64,000 nt of DNA. Source: Archegozetes longisetosus. Lineage: Eukaryota > Arthropoda > Arachnida > Sarcoptiformes > Trhypochthoniidae. This document shows positions 36,531 through 49,638 of the stretch, piece by piece. The notes beneath the pieces were generated by a model. It ran no database searches. It was not told the origin of the DNA and saw only the letters and a list, made by a program, of their open reading frames with translations. The position numbers were made by a program, and so were the translations under genes. Positions within the stretch are counted from its first letter, which is position 1, and each line of letters opens with the position of its first letter. Location: assembly GCA_018873245.2 (NCBI GenBank), contig JAEMBT020000009.1, positions 10,125,288 to 10,189,287 on the forward strand. The letters are read 5' to 3'.

Positions 36531-38491
36531 TAACATGAATGAAGATCTTCCCAGCGGTTGAACCAACCGGCATATTATTATGAATTGGCATTTCGAAAAA
36601 ATTGTTGGTATGTATGCTGTACAGCAAATGAAAATTTAGGATCACTGCCAGGACCAAAATCAATAGTTGCGAATATGTCAATTCTGTCATATTCCAAGTA
36701 ACTATCTTCGTATATTCTTTAGCATCAGTTGTGGACAATACGATGTGATTCCCCAAATACCTTACGAACCCTTTTCTTGTTGATGAAAATGTTATTCTAT
36801 GTAAACGTCAGACAAAATATTTTTACTCAAAACAAACCATTAGTTTTGTGCTCACAATAATTATTATAAATTATTCAAAAGTAATTTCAGGCAATACTTA
36901 TGAACAAATTAACTTCAACTCAAATCTATTGTAAGAAACACTTCAAAATTGTGAAAATATTGTGAATTTGAATATAAATTATATCACTTGATATATAACT
37001 ACAATAAATTTATACATTTGAATGGCATTAAGTCTGGGGGCTCTGAATTTAATCATACGATCAGCAATTAAACTAATGGAAGATGAAGATAATGTAAGAT
37101 CCAGAAACATATCCGAATGACTTGCCATTTTCAAAAATTTGTTTATTCTAATAATCGATTAGAAAACTGCGATCAGCGCTTATCTGACAAACAAAATTCA
37201 ACTTTCAGTGAAATCAAACAAAATTTTGATTTTTTTAAAATTGTAGTCAACTTTATGAGTGAACTTATAAGAACAAGGTTCAATTTCTTGATAAATGCAT
37301 TTTATCCATAAAATGAATTAAAATGAATTAAAATTTTTTCACATTTAGTAGCTGAGTCTACAGAAAAACTCTGAATATGAGGAGTGAAATTTCAAATATT
37401 AATCAACACTAATTCGGCTCACTCTGACAAAACATTGTATTGAAAATATGAAAAAAAAGTTTAAGGAGGAATTGATCGTTAATTATAGTTTGATTTAGAA
37501 TTAATTTTCAACAGATAGAATATTTTAAACAAGAATTTGAATTTTGTTTAATGTTAGTTTTCTATCCTATTCTATTTCAATAATAGATTAAAATTCAAAT
37601 TCAAAACCATTTGCTATTATCTAGATCGTTTGATTTTTATAGGATCTGAAGTGAAACTGAAAAAAGATTAGAAGACTCATGTGTTCAATTTTGAAACGAC
37701 AAAATAGCAAAAAATATTTTTTATCAATGCCTATATCAGACGGTGCTTAAAGCTAATATTGCAATTCTCATCAATCAACACAAACCAAGAATTGAAATTT
37801 GATTATTTACAAATCTTAACTATGTTGCGCATCATTACTCAGCATCGCTCACGAATATTATCGGCATTTGGCAGAGCTCAAGCATATCGCTATCTCTTCA
37901 GTATGTCGTGACTATGTATTTCGAGTTTAGTCTCTTCATCTTTAGTCACCTTTTCATCTATGAACTGCTTTACTTACACAATCCCTTAACCTAACCAACT
38001 AATAAACTAAATAATTGTAGTGCGGTATATTCGGTTAAATAAGTCATGTTAGTCAAGGAAAATAATATTCAGTGCATTGATGTAATTTACAGTCACTTCA
38101 TAATAGGTAACTTTAAAATAATCTTTTAAAGGATATTTATCGAAACAAATACAGCAATCAATAGTTTCGTTTCTGTTCATATGTGTTAAGTATTGTAATA
38201 TTGATTTTATCACTAATTTATAAAGCAAATTATTATAAATAATTATTAACTATCACATATTGAGTTTATTCCATTGTTTGTGTAGTGATAACAGCAATAA
38301 CATGAAAACATTTTCTGTCAAATTAAAAAATTATCACAGATTTGATTGTCTCGTATGAATTTGGAGTTTGATTTATACGATAATTATGATATTTATAATT
38401 ACTTTTGCATAGCTGATTAAACAATTTATTTATAGGCATGAATAGTTTGAAATTGCAATAATAGGCTTATGCTCTACTAATTGTTAAAATA
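36531..38491. other. Loop of the inverted duplication, first part
   Basis: AT-rich sequence with two weak frames (36514-36756 on -, 37117-37311 on +) that I cannot support as genes. No structured repeat was seen. Confidence 0.35.
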
Positions 38492-39045
38492 CAGGGTTGG
38501 CAATAAGTCACTTCATTTTTAAATTTCGCGGTATTTTTAATTTAGCCGGCTATGATCTATTATATTATTATAGAGAGATTTAGAAGTGGAGGTTTTGTTT
38601 ACATATTCTAGTTAAATTCAATATGGCGTACCCCACGAGATGTTACACAAAGACAAACAGGTGGCTATTGTCTGACTCTATTATCAAAACGGACAAAACC
38701 CAACTCAAACTGTAAGAGCGTTTCGCACAGAATTTGGACATCACTCAACACTAAGTATTCATACAGTGAAAAGGTAAAATTTTTAAAATCAAGAAGACCT
38801 CAAGCAGCGCATCAGTGCCTTGATTCAATCGATAGAAACCGATATTTTGGAACTCTTTTGGAACGATATTGGCAATTTTGAAACTCGTCCTCGCCACCTC
38901 ATTGTTATAGGTGGTGCTCACTTCGAAAACTTAATACATTAAACCTCCACATATCTTCTTTTGTTTGCTTTTTGTTTCATTTAATTTCTGTTATAGTTTC
39001 TGAAAAAAAAAATTTCAAAAATGAAGTGACTTAACGCCAGTCTTG
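38492..39045 (+). mobile_element. Mariner-like deletion derivative between TA sites
   Basis: TA at 38490-38491 and 39046-39047 flank inverted ends: CAGGGTTGGCAATAAGTCAC, and inverted CAAGACTGGCGTTAAGTCAC, both followed by TTCATTTTT. Inside are a helix-turn-helix trace (GQNPTQTVRAFRTEFGHHST) and a C-terminal trace (RPRHLIVIGGAHFENL) typical of mariner-like transposases. The middle is deleted and frames are broken. Length 554 bp. Confidence 0.75.
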
Positions 39046-39750
39046 TAGGATTCAATACAAATACTCCATTTCCACAAATAAGTTATGAGAGACAATTTAA
39101 AAGCATTGGGTGAATACTATTAAAGTTAATTTAAAACATTTCAGATAGAACTAGATTACACTCGCGCGATAAAATGTAGCAAAATTGATATGAAAAAGGT
39201 TATATTTCAAAAATTTGCCTATAAATAGATTCGATTCTGATTTAGAAAGAGGGTTGACATTAGGCGCAAAGACTTGAGCTCAAATCAATTTCACTCTCCA
39301 AGATTATACTCACAATTACTCAAAACTTTCACACTCGATCTCAAGCTCACATTATGTGTATAGAGCGTTTTGTATGGTTAATTCTATTCAAATTTTAGTT
39401 ATTAATACAGAGAGTCAACATATTTTCTCTAATGTAGGTAACGATTCAGCTAATAGTAAAAGTTTCGATCAGATAACTTATTCAAAATATAATTTGTGCA
39501 GATTTTATGCTTAGATTCTTGAATTTTGTATAATTTTTATGAACTTGCAATACAACTTGTTTCTAATTGAAAGGACTTGAATTAGTAAAATTTCAATTTA
39601 ATAAAGTTAGCTGTGAAGGCTTTGCATTCGCACTCATACTCGCTGCTCACGAACTAGCACTCAGATTTAGAAAAAATAATGGTTTGATACTTATTCTGTT
39701 TTTATTTGATCCTCTAATGCTTGATGTAAAAATGTGTCTGATGAGAATTT
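39046..39750. other. Loop of the inverted duplication, second part
   Basis: No gene is supported. A 72-codon frame at 39567-39785 has no recognisable feature and overlaps the arm edge. Confidence 0.35.
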
Positions 39751-41280
39751 CTACACCAGAAATTATAGAATTTCGAAATAATTGATAAAGTTATACTTAA
39801 AGCTGTAGAATAAATAAATAGTAAGATTTATGATTATTCACATACTTTTCATTCATTGCTTTGAATCTAATTGTACAATTGCAAGTATAAAGTCCTATAG
39901 ACAGTTAGCAATATACGAACTAACTCAACAGATTTCTCGACTGTGGACTACTGTTCTACAGCATCAATCAAGACTGACCTGATTGAAACAATATCTCAAT
40001 TGAGTACAACAGTTTTCTTAAGATTATATAGCAATGCATTAATTAACAATAATTAATAATAATGATTTATATTCTTTTCTAAAGGTTATTTGACTTAAAA
40101 TGGATACAATTAAAATTCATTTTTGTGTACACATCACGTTTACGAAATAGGTACACAAAAATAGAAAGAATATGTTAAAAGCTAGATTTTATTAATAAAC
40201 TTTAACAATTTAGAAAATACGAGACAATCTTTATCGGATTATAGTAATTGGAAATAGTGCTTTGTCTAATTTTATTAGAACTCATTATAACTCTCTTCCC
40301 AAATTTTCCTAACGTATCATAGTCGCTACCGTTGCAATGATATAGTGAACCAAACTAACGCTGCAACCATTGAATGCAAGACAGGGCTTATGATCTTGTA
40401 GGGAATTCTTTTTAAGTTCTTCCTCTCATTCATCATATATTATGGTTTCATTATCAGAATCTTCATTACTTTCAACTATTGCAATGATTTCGACATCAAT
40501 TAAAGATTCAAAGTAAGAAAAGTACAATTGAATATTTTTGATATTGTTTTATAAAAAATCGAAGTACTAGAAAAGCTGCAGTTGTCATGAAGATCAGTAC
40601 ACTAAAACAAGTTGTATACAAAATTGAGTATACACAAAAGTCAGTACATCATTCTATACTCATTATGTGGGGAGAGCCTTTTGTTTTTGATCTCTGTACA
40701 CAAAAATGAGTTTTGAATGCATTTGGTTGAAAAAAATTTATCTAAAAACAAACCCTTAACTAAATTATCAGAGTTTATGATTCAGTTCAAAGTTTAAAAA
40801 CTTGATATTAAAGTCAAATAGAGTAAAACAATCAATTCATTTATTGTTGAATTCTATGTCAAGTGAACAAATAGTTTTGCAAACTAGTAGTGATAAATGA
40901 ATCCAATAATGACTGAATAATACATCATTTGAGTCTAATTATCACTTTATAACTTTGATTTAATTATAACTTAAGGTTTAATTTAAGCTACAGGTGTATT
41001 GATTGGAAACGCATACTTTTATTACTCACGAATTGTTAGATAATTTTTAATTAAACGCATAAAAATATACATTCCACAACACTTAATATTCTTAGTGCAA
41101 AATTAGATTAAATAATTGATAGTTTTAAAGTGATATTAATTCATAAAAATTTTACTCGTTAATCTGATGGATACAATCTATTAATTGGGTCTTTCGATAA
41201 AATTGGTTTCTTAAAGAGTGAGAAACAAAATTAAAAAATCAAATTAAAATTGTAGAAGCAATATTTTAAATAATAATAAT

Positions 41281-44200
41281 TTAGAGTTTATATTTAATTT
41301 TGTTCACAAACAAGTAGTGAATCCATTCCATAATGAAAACAGTAATGCTTAGAGTCAATCCATAAATCAAAACTTTGAAAACTCCACTCAAGTTTTCCAA
41401 AGTTAAGGGTTTCACGTCTTTAATCAATTGATTATCTCCTTCCTCAACCGAATCAGTACTTTGCATCGATTGTTTCACCCAATGATCATAAATTCCACTC
41501 TCTCTTAACTGAGTTATACTGAAAAATTAATTAAACTTAATGTACAGACAAAATGAAGACTTGTGCTTACGTTCTGTTCATCGTTGTCATATTAGTTTTC
41601 TGATTATTCACAACAACCAAACCATATGGTAATGTTCCACAACCAGATTGCGATATGTGGAGGTCGATTCCATTCCCGAACACTAGCTTTTCTCTCTTTT
41701 CTCGAATACGTTTTGAAGTCATTTTGAGATACTTCAACCTGTTATATGGACCAACATACACGTATTTGTCAGTGGATGCCATATCCATAACGGTTTCATA
41801 AAAAGTATAATTGGATGCTGTATTCAATGGATATACGATCATTCTCGACTTGAAATCTTGAGCCATTTCTGATTGATCATTCATTGCAAAATCATGAAAA
41901 TGACCGGGTGCGCCAACAATTATATTCCTATAGTTCCACATCTCATGCAAATCATTCCACGAATCAATTTTCTGAATGGGAGTTTTCTTAATCATGAAAC
42001 CATGAATACAACCCGTGAATCCACTGAATAACACCACTCCACCCATCAATAGCCAAATGCCAATTATGAAACTTTCGCGAATCGACTTCGGAACTCTTGT
42101 CATTATGTCCGAAAGTAAAACAGCGGAAAATTGCCAAATATTATTGAAGAAGGTTCCGAAATTTTTCTTCAATAAAGCCATGAATAAGCAGAGGAGTATA
42201 AGAGTAAGACCTAACACTATCCAAACGGGGGGCTCGAAACCGAGAAAATAGATGAATTCAGATCTAACACCTGGTTTAGTCAAAGATATGATATGTCCCA
42301 TTGAGTGATATCCTATGGGTTGGCTTATTTTGATAATGCCTTCTTCGAGATAATCTGTAATCCATTTGATTGGTGAAGCTGGATGCATCAGAATGTCCCA
42401 CGTATTTTCAAACATAGGGCTTATGATCGCCTCATAAACTGATCCAAAATCATTCATCGTGAACACTCTGATGCTTCATCAGAAAAGATAGAAATGATTC
42501 AAATTTAAAGTACTGTATCAAAGTTTAATTCATTTGGTCGATAATTGTTTTACATTTGGAAAATTTTCATTAAGACAATTTTTACTAATATTTTGCTAAC
42601 TATTTGGAGGAATCGTTCAAATCTACAAACTGTGGAAGTTGTCAAATTAATAGTTGTGTTATATTTTTGGCCACAAATATAAACATTATGGATGATCTGA
42701 TCAATAATTTGATTAATTGTCGCAGCCAAATTTTGAACCAAATTGATTACAATAAAATTAAAATTTAAGAATTTATATTCTGCCACATAATTCTAATGTG
42801 TTATCAATTTGTAAGACTTCAGTGCAGAAGGCAAATCCCACACATATCTGATTCCTTTTTCACATTATTTTATATTTATACTTAACATAAGATTTTTATA
42901 CATAGGGCCTATACAATAAATAAATTTACATTTTTAGTTCTCTGAATAAATTGAAAAGTACAGAACACATTTAAATGAAGGTTTTTCTAAAGCAAAAAAT
43001 AAATTAATATATTGAAGTAAGATTTTATAATTTGTATGGCACTAGCACCCTCCTTGACCCACAGCTTTCAATTTAGTCTTAAGGCCACTCATGAAGTTTT
43101 TACCACTTCTTTCGGCGATTGTTTTAGACATTTCTCCAAATTCGTTTAAAACTAGTCGAAGTTTTAAGTTTCTTTTGTTATCGTTTGTAAATTTTCTTAC
43201 ATTATGCCCAAAATTTTCAATTGATCTGGCTTGTGGACGGTTTGGGGTATTGCTGTAGCGCTTTTCGAATTTGATATTTTGAGGTTCGTGCCAATTTGTG
43301 ATAGTATCTAATGGAAGTATCAATGGACAGGTCTATCTGGAGAAATGTTTAAGGAAAAGACTATCGCCTTTCATTGAAAAGCATCATAAAAGATCGGATG
43401 TTATCTTCTGGCCAGATATGACTACTGATCATTACTACGGTGATGTCACGAACTGGTTCGAAGCCCAAAATATCGAATTAATAAAGAGCTACAGTAATGT
43501 CCCAAACCGTCCGCAAGTCAGATCGATTGAAAATTTTGGGCATAATGTAAGAAAATTTACAAACGATGACAAAAGAAACTTAAAACTTCGACTAGTTTTA
43601 AACGAATTTGGAGAAATATCTCCAAAACAATCGCCGAAAGAAGTGGTAAAAACTTGATGAGTGGCTTTAAGACTAAATTGAAAGCTGTGGGTCAAGAAGA
43701 GGTGTTTAGCGCCATACAAATTATATAAATTTTACTTCAATATATATTTTGCTTTAGATAAATTTCATCTAAAAGTGTTTTGTACTTTTCATTTTATTCA
43801 GAAAACTAAAATGTAAATTTACTTATTGCACAGGCCTTATAAGTATGAAGAATTGTAGACCGAATAATCATTTCGTTAAGACTTTATTTATTCGACTTAT
43901 TATTTGTTATATAGATATATTTCTCGATTCAGGATAAGAAATGCTCGACAAGCGATAGTTTCTATGCCTTTGATATCGGAAATGTAGAATCAAATGTACA
44001 AAAAACTCAAGGAATTGACCTCATCGATGTGCCAAACCTATGAGAGACTAGGGTTCGAGGCGGTATTTTACTTTGAGGTAAAATGTCTTTGATACCAAGT
44101 ATAATACGGAATAACACCTAATAGAAAAATACCGTACCTTTGGTATTTTATAGGTTTTAGCGAAACACTTTAAAATAAATTGTAAATTCAATATGAAATT

Positions 44201-45606
44201 CAAACTAATGAAAGGAGTTGGCTTTCTAATTTAAAAATTGAAAAGTTGTTTGCTGTAAAAAATAATTTACGCTTTATTGATCCTTTCAAAATTCTCAAAT
44301 TAAAATTTGTAGAGGAGACCGAACTTGACACCAAATTAGACTATATCTATCAATTAAATGACGTGAACGAATCATTAGATGATTATGGGCGTGAATATAT
44401 CGTATCAAACCCGTTTAATGATAGTTGAAAGTAAAAAGAGTTAATTTTTATCATATAAACAAATATTGTACTATTCTTGGGCTCCATTAATAAATAATTG
44501 AACGAATTTTAAAAAATTATGAGTTTAAGTGATTGTACCTTTCATACCAGTATAGTATGGTATAATCACAGGTATAATACCTCAATTATGATTACATCAT
44601 AAACATCGAACCCTATGAGAGACATCTTGACAAGAGTAAGAATTGCTGCCAATCAAGGCGTTCAATCATTGATTGATCAACACATTTCGATTGTCTAATG
44701 TCTAGTCTTTGATTAGCATTAGATGATTTTGAAAAATCTATCTAGAAAATTTAAATACTCAAATTTTTAGAGTAGTCTCATTAATTAGTGTTCACACGCT
44801 ATAAAGTGTGAACATTATTTAATGGAACAGTTTTCAAGATGTAATATTTCATTTTTTAAGATTAGATTTTCGAATTCAACTTACGCAAATCAAAGACTAG
44901 GTATTAAACAATCGAAATGTATCGACCAATCAATGATTGAACGCCTTGATCGGCAGCAATTCTAATTATAGGTATTTCTCTATATAAAGCGCTAATTACT
45001 TCTTATCTCTTATATTTATTTAATTGATCCATATTTTACCTGAAAGGCAATGTTAAAGAATAAAAGATATGTAAATAATTAGCAAAATCTAAAGTACAGT
45101 TTGACTCATAATTTGTTCTAATTGACCCACAAATAACGGTGTTTTTGAATATCTCATTCATTTTCATTAAATAGTGTTCAAACGTTATGACAACCGAGTC
45201 TCATGAAAACAATCAAAAAATGATTCGATAAAGTTTTCACGTGTCAAAAATTTATTGAAACTTCAATTTTTTTGTCATTTATTCTTATCAAAGCTACTAT
45301 TCAGTTCAATTGCATTCCTTTTCTGGATAGATTTTCTTTGATACGATTAACTTTATTGACTTACTTCACTTTGTCCTTAACCATGAATTCTCTCATCAAA
45401 GCCATTAATGGACCACAAACCCGATACTTCACCCCTTCACCGATGACTTGTCTCTCATAATTAATGTACGGCATTTCTTTACTGATTAAAATACTGATAG
45501 TCCTATTAATCGGTTGATTAGGAAATAATGAATATGTTCTATTAGAATATATGTCATGACAGAGTTGGTCAATCATTTTGTTCAGATCCAAATAACTTGT
45601 TTTGGA
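41281..45606 (-). CDS. Ionotropic receptor (IR/iGluR family), minus-strand copy, 5' end uncertain
   Basis: A variant ionotropic glutamate receptor, a ligand-gated cation channel subunit, probably chemosensory. Exons: about 45606-45365, 42467-41571, 41518-41281, with matching phases (GTAAGT donors; TATATAG, GCATCAG and TTTTCAG acceptors). Exon 1 holds the S1 half of the ligand-binding domain (RTISILISKEMPYINYERQV). Exon 2 holds the end of S1, TM1 (FEPPVWIVLGLTLILLCLF), the pore loop (FNNIWQFSAVLLSDIMTRVP), TM2 (SFIIGIWLLMGGVVLFSGF) and most of S2. Exon 3 ends S2 and adds TM3 (VFKVLIYGLTLSITVFIMEW) and a short tail KIKYKL. The three exons give about 459 codons. I did not find upstream exons for a start and signal peptide, so the gene may be 5'-incomplete. 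Its inverted partner at 33.3-35.5 kb is dead. Confidence 0.75.
42901..43843. mobile_element. Palindromic mariner fossil in the receptor intron
   Basis: Between TA dinucleotides (42899-42900, 43844-43845) lie two head-to-head copies of the 3' part of a mariner-like transposase. The minus-strand copy (about 43323-43042) and the plus-strand copy (about 43319-43719) both read through SIENFGHNVRKFTND and LKLRLVLNEFGE. The plus copy also keeps YLEKCLRKRLSPFIEKHHKR and VIFWPDM, the region before the third catalytic aspartate. Outer ends CATAGGGCCTATACAATAA and inverted CTTATAAGGCCTGTGCAATA match. The usual FW after SIE is FG in both arms, so the palindrome formed from one already changed copy, or the two are homogenised. 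Confidence 0.75.
44049..44615. mobile_element. hAT-like non-autonomous element with perfect 8-bp target duplication
   Basis: TGAGAGAC occurs at 44041-44048 and again at 44616-44623, directly next to inverted ends TAGGGTTCGAG and CATCGAACCCTA. An 8-bp duplication and TAGGG ends are typical of the hAT superfamily. The 567-bp body contains a ~60-codon frame on + (44246-44428) with NNLRFIDPFKILKLKFVEET, possibly a transposase remnant, and several TATAATACC/GGTATT repeats. It is inserted in the large intron of the ionotropic receptor gene. Confidence 0.8.
44638..44963. mobile_element. Inverted-repeat MITE with central hairpin
   Basis: Arms of about 80 bp face each other: AGAATTGCTGCCAATCAAGG...TCTAGTCTTTGATT, and at the right AATCAAAGACTAG...CCTTGATCGGCAGCAATTCT. 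A second small hairpin TTCACAC-GCTATAAA-GTGTGAA lies at the centre. No coding frame. It lies directly after the hAT-like element in the same intron. Confidence 0.75.
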
Positions 45607-45970
45607 CTATATCGCAGTACTGTCTCTGACCTGTAAAACTAAAACGCAATATTTTGTCGTCTCTTCAAATAGGTTTAGAATATTGTCGTTTGAGAATTTC
45701 GATCGAAATAATCAATAGTTGTGTTGGTAGTAAAACAATATTCGGGCTTTTAAGTGATATCTCGATTAATGACAGTATTATTGAGTTTTATTGTCTTTAG
45801 TCTTTCGAAATTTCGATCAATATTTTTTTGAAATTTAAATTAAGAGTTGTTTTCTAAAATTCATGATTACCTAAATTTGATGAATAATAACTTTTATGCG
45901 GAGACAAAATTTGAACAAAAATCATTTGTTTATAACTTTTTATTAATGAGTGAAAGCAAAAGGCATTTTG

Positions 45971-46742
45971 ATATAATTAATAAAAAAATTGTAAATAATT
46001 AAAGTCCAGATAATTGTGAAATAACATTTGTCGTCTTGAAGAATGTGTTGTTAATCATGGCTTAAGTGCACACATTCTTAGCTTATTTAAACATTTTGTT
46101 CGCTTTAATTTTTCATTTAAATTAGTTATAGGAGCAGTTTTTTTCACTTCTCACTGTATAGATTAGTGTCAGCTTCGCAGAAAACATTTTCGCAGAATTG
46201 GATTTTATATAGTGAGTTTAGCAGAAATAGGTTAAATCAATTTTACAACTGATTTTTTTATCCCTAAACCTTAGGGTTTGTCAGTTCATTCGCACTTATC
46301 AAAGTAAAATAAAAAATCTGATAGTAATCATCAGATTTAGATAAAAGCTTAATACCAATACTCAATAGAAAATAACAAGACTAAAAACATTTGGTTAAAT
46401 ATTAGATTTTCCTAATTCACTTCCACTAACCAAGCTCAATCTTTAAATTTTAAAACAACATTTAACTCATTAGTAGAGTTATAAAAAATATTTAATCATA
46501 CTTTTGAATAGTTGAGTAAGATTTTTATCTTATACAGCTCAATCCAAAAAAGTCGGAAATTACAATTATTCATATTTTCATCTAAAGTTATTCAAATTCA
46601 ATTATAACAAGCTTGAGCTATAAATAGCACTCTAAATAATGTTTTTATAAGCAACTCTAGTATTTAATTCCCTCTCTTCGAGCTTAAATACAGAGTTGGA
46701 GTCGTCTCGGTATAGACGCGAAAAATGTCTCCATATCATATA
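45971..46742. other. Gene-free stretch
   Basis: AT-rich sequence between the inverted duplication and a mariner remnant. Nothing recognised. Confidence 0.4.
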
Positions 46743-47411
46743 CAGGGAGAAAAATAATTGACCACTATATTTCAAAAGTTTATAACTTCAAAACTAAAAG
46801 GAATTTTATTAATTAATTTTACAAAAATAAAGTAGTAAAGTAAGAGTTTATGAAATGACATATTCGAAATGCCGTCCGTTCTCTAAGTGAACGTGGCGTA
46901 ATCGAACTTGAAAATTGTCGATTACGTCATTCAATAACGTATTAGAAATATTGAATATTTCACTTTCGAGCTCTTCTATTGACTGAGGATCCTTAGCGTA
47001 GACTTTATCTTTAAGACATCCCTAAAGAAAATAATCGCAAGGATTCTTATCAGGAGAATAAGGTGGCCAATCTATACTTCCAGGACAGTCAAGGACGATG
47101 AGATTAAAAGTACTACAGGAACGAAGTTCAACCATTTTTAAAAAGTGATGGTAACAAATATTAAGTGGCAAAAAATAACTTCAATATCTGAGGAAAATAT
47201 TCACTAAATTTGAACCTTCAAAGCTCTAGTAATAAAAAGTTATAATCAAGTAAATATAGTGATAAATTATTTTACACCCTGTATTTTGAACACATCATAT
47301 AATAAACTCCCATTACTCTACTTTCTTTCTGTGAAAGAATTTCAATAAGATATTTAATCGCTTTGAAATCATGAACATTTTAAATATAGTGATCAATTAT
47401 TTTACACCCTG
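46743..47411 (-). mobile_element. Mariner-like remnant with a duplicated end
   Basis: The left end CAGGGAGAAAAATAATTGAC (after TA) is matched inverted twice on the right: by TTATTTTACACCCTG ending at 47281 and again by the same motif ending at 47411, each followed by TA. The minus strand carries the transposase C-terminus, reading SPDKNPCDYFL, a stop, then GCLKDKVYAKDPQSIEELES and NGRHFEYVIS, as in mariner-family proteins of arthropods. The N-terminal part is missing. Confidence 0.7.
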
Positions 47412-49638
47412 TATATAGCTTATCTCATATATCGCCAATTTTTTGGCTTTTTTCTCAATTAAATCTTTGATAATCTGCCAGGTACTGACTGAAACCGCTT
47501 CAGATGATCAAAAGTTGTGTTTAAGGGTATCCCAGTTAATTGGTCAAGTTTTTTTAAACTGATTTGATGCCAAATTCATACAAAACTAGGAGACGATTCC
47601 GATTGTCAAATTGCTTTACCATTTAGTCTCATGCAAACTCAAATGTTGGGACTAAACCGAATACAACGCACTTATCAATTGATGATGTAAGTACATCATA
47701 AGATACCCTATTTTGGTTTGAAATTTCATCAAGATTTTTTAGTATAAAAAGTGAAATACTAATTCGTTCAAATTCAGCTTTTTCGATTTTTTTGGACTGA
47801 GGTGTATATCTACTGATTTGGTTTAACAACTCCTATTGACAGTATATTGCTTCAAATACTTTTAGAATTTATTACATCAATAGTAAAATATTTTTTTACG
47901 CAGAACATGAAGTGTGAACTCGAAAATTATTTCTAGAACTCAAGCTCTTCATAATAATTTTGATAAATAAGAGTTTTTAAAACTGAGAATAGGAAAACAG
48001 AGATATTACACTCTTCGGCTAAACTGACTGGTTAAAATCCCATTCTGCAAAACTTACTTCTGCGAAATAGACTCCTACATATTCTATATTAGGCTAAAGA
48101 ACTTTTATCAGTTTTATTGCAATCGTTTAGTTCTTTTCGGAAACTTACATAATCCTTACGAATTTTGTTTAACTCGATATTTACTTTTGATTTGTTAGGC
48201 TTCAGCCGCTGACAGATTTTCTTTCGAGTTGTTCGCTGTTTTCTATTCTACTCTATAATACACAGTTCGTGGACCGATTTTCTGTTTTTAAAAAATTGAC
48301 GTCATACGTTTGTACATATCTATATTTTGTTTATAAAAATTTGCAAAGCGTGTTCTCAAAGCACATTCTTCTGTCATTTTCATTATCCATCATATATTTA
48401 CTGAATGTATTAATTTATACAAACGACATTGAATTTTAAAACTACAACAACTAAGTAATTAGTTTAAATACAGATATTTTGGAAAACAATTTATATATGT
48501 ATTACATGTAGGCTTATTTCGTGAGGATTTTTTCTTAGATCATATTATTAATTTTATTAATAATAATTAATAATTAGATGTAGAAGGCTCAAAAGATTTT
48601 AGATATTCAACTGACATATGTTCATATCAATCCTAATTGCGATTTGTGACAGTCGGAGGGAGCATACCGTTTGACTCTACATCCATATATCCTTACGCAG
48701 TAATATATTTGATATTAATGCAAATTGTGATACCTCTCCTCTACTTGTATACCGGGATTAAGCAGATTAAGCATATGAGTTGAAGTGTTACTCTTAGACT
48801 TAGCTTTATATAAGTGCATCAACTTATTTAATCATGTTTGACAATACAATCGATGGTCTCTTCTTTAATTATATAATTGTGACTTTCTTACGATAATCAT
48901 TATGTGTTAAAAACAGAATCAATTTGAGTATATTCTTATTTGCCAAAAGATCAATTCTGCTAATAATACTAATCGTATGACCACATCTTTATATATAAAT
49001 TATTAGTTAAATGAAACAAACTTTTCAAGCGATTGTTTAAAAATATTATCCACATTCTCAGCTAAGTAGAGGCAAGAATTTAACATAAGTTTATTTTGAA
49101 AAAGTGGCGAATATTAAACCAAAATGACTTTCATTACATTCTAAACACTAAATGCTATTATGAGAATTAACTCATTAATAGATATACGAACTGCTACAAT
49201 CTAAAAACTCCTTTTGTTTTGCTCACTTAAGCTATAAGTACAGTACAATTATGAAATAAGTCACGCATGTTTTCACTGAATGTTAGTCTTTAATCCTATT
49301 CTCATGCAAAAAACATCGGCTGACAAAAATCAGAGTTATAAACTTTGAAAAAGTGTTAGAGAAATAATGTTATATTTGATGAGAATTCAATATTGACTAA
49401 TATTTAAGAGAAAAGGTTGTGCTTAACTTTACTAATAAATCTTTTATTCAATGATGTTCAAGGCTCGAGTGGTATGCATTCAGTGTTATGAATTTGAGAC
49501 TAGCTCATAACCATGGAGTGTGAACGCGAACATAAAATATGGGTTCAAGACATTAAAATGACAACTATTTCACTAATAGTCATCATACTCACAATGGACA
49601 TCAATGAATGGCTGTATAACTAGTTCGAAACAGGCGTT
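47412..49638. other. Gene-free stretch
   Basis: About 2.2 kb of AT-rich sequence. No coding frame with recognisable features, no RNA gene and no clear repeat. Confidence 0.4.

Larger units (their letters stand above)
39750..45970. repeat. Right arm of large inverted duplication (ionotropic receptor locus)
   Basis: Inverted counterpart of 32990-36530. It is longer because it keeps the full pore exon and a ~2.9-kb intron filled with transposons. Confidence 0.8.

Noticed and set aside
36514-36756. Possible small membrane or adhesion-type protein on the minus strand
   Set aside because: One hydrophobic stretch and a PVGSTAGK-like motif, but no splice partners, no family match and weak codon support.
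39567-39785. 72-codon frame in the loop of the inverted duplication
   Set aside because: No start context, domain or relationship to neighbouring genes; consistent with chance in AT-rich DNA.
42550-42786. Upstream exon of the ionotropic receptor
   Set aside because: The frame starts at GTG and lacks receptor features. The S1 exon at 45606-45365 joins the pore exon in phase and fits the family.
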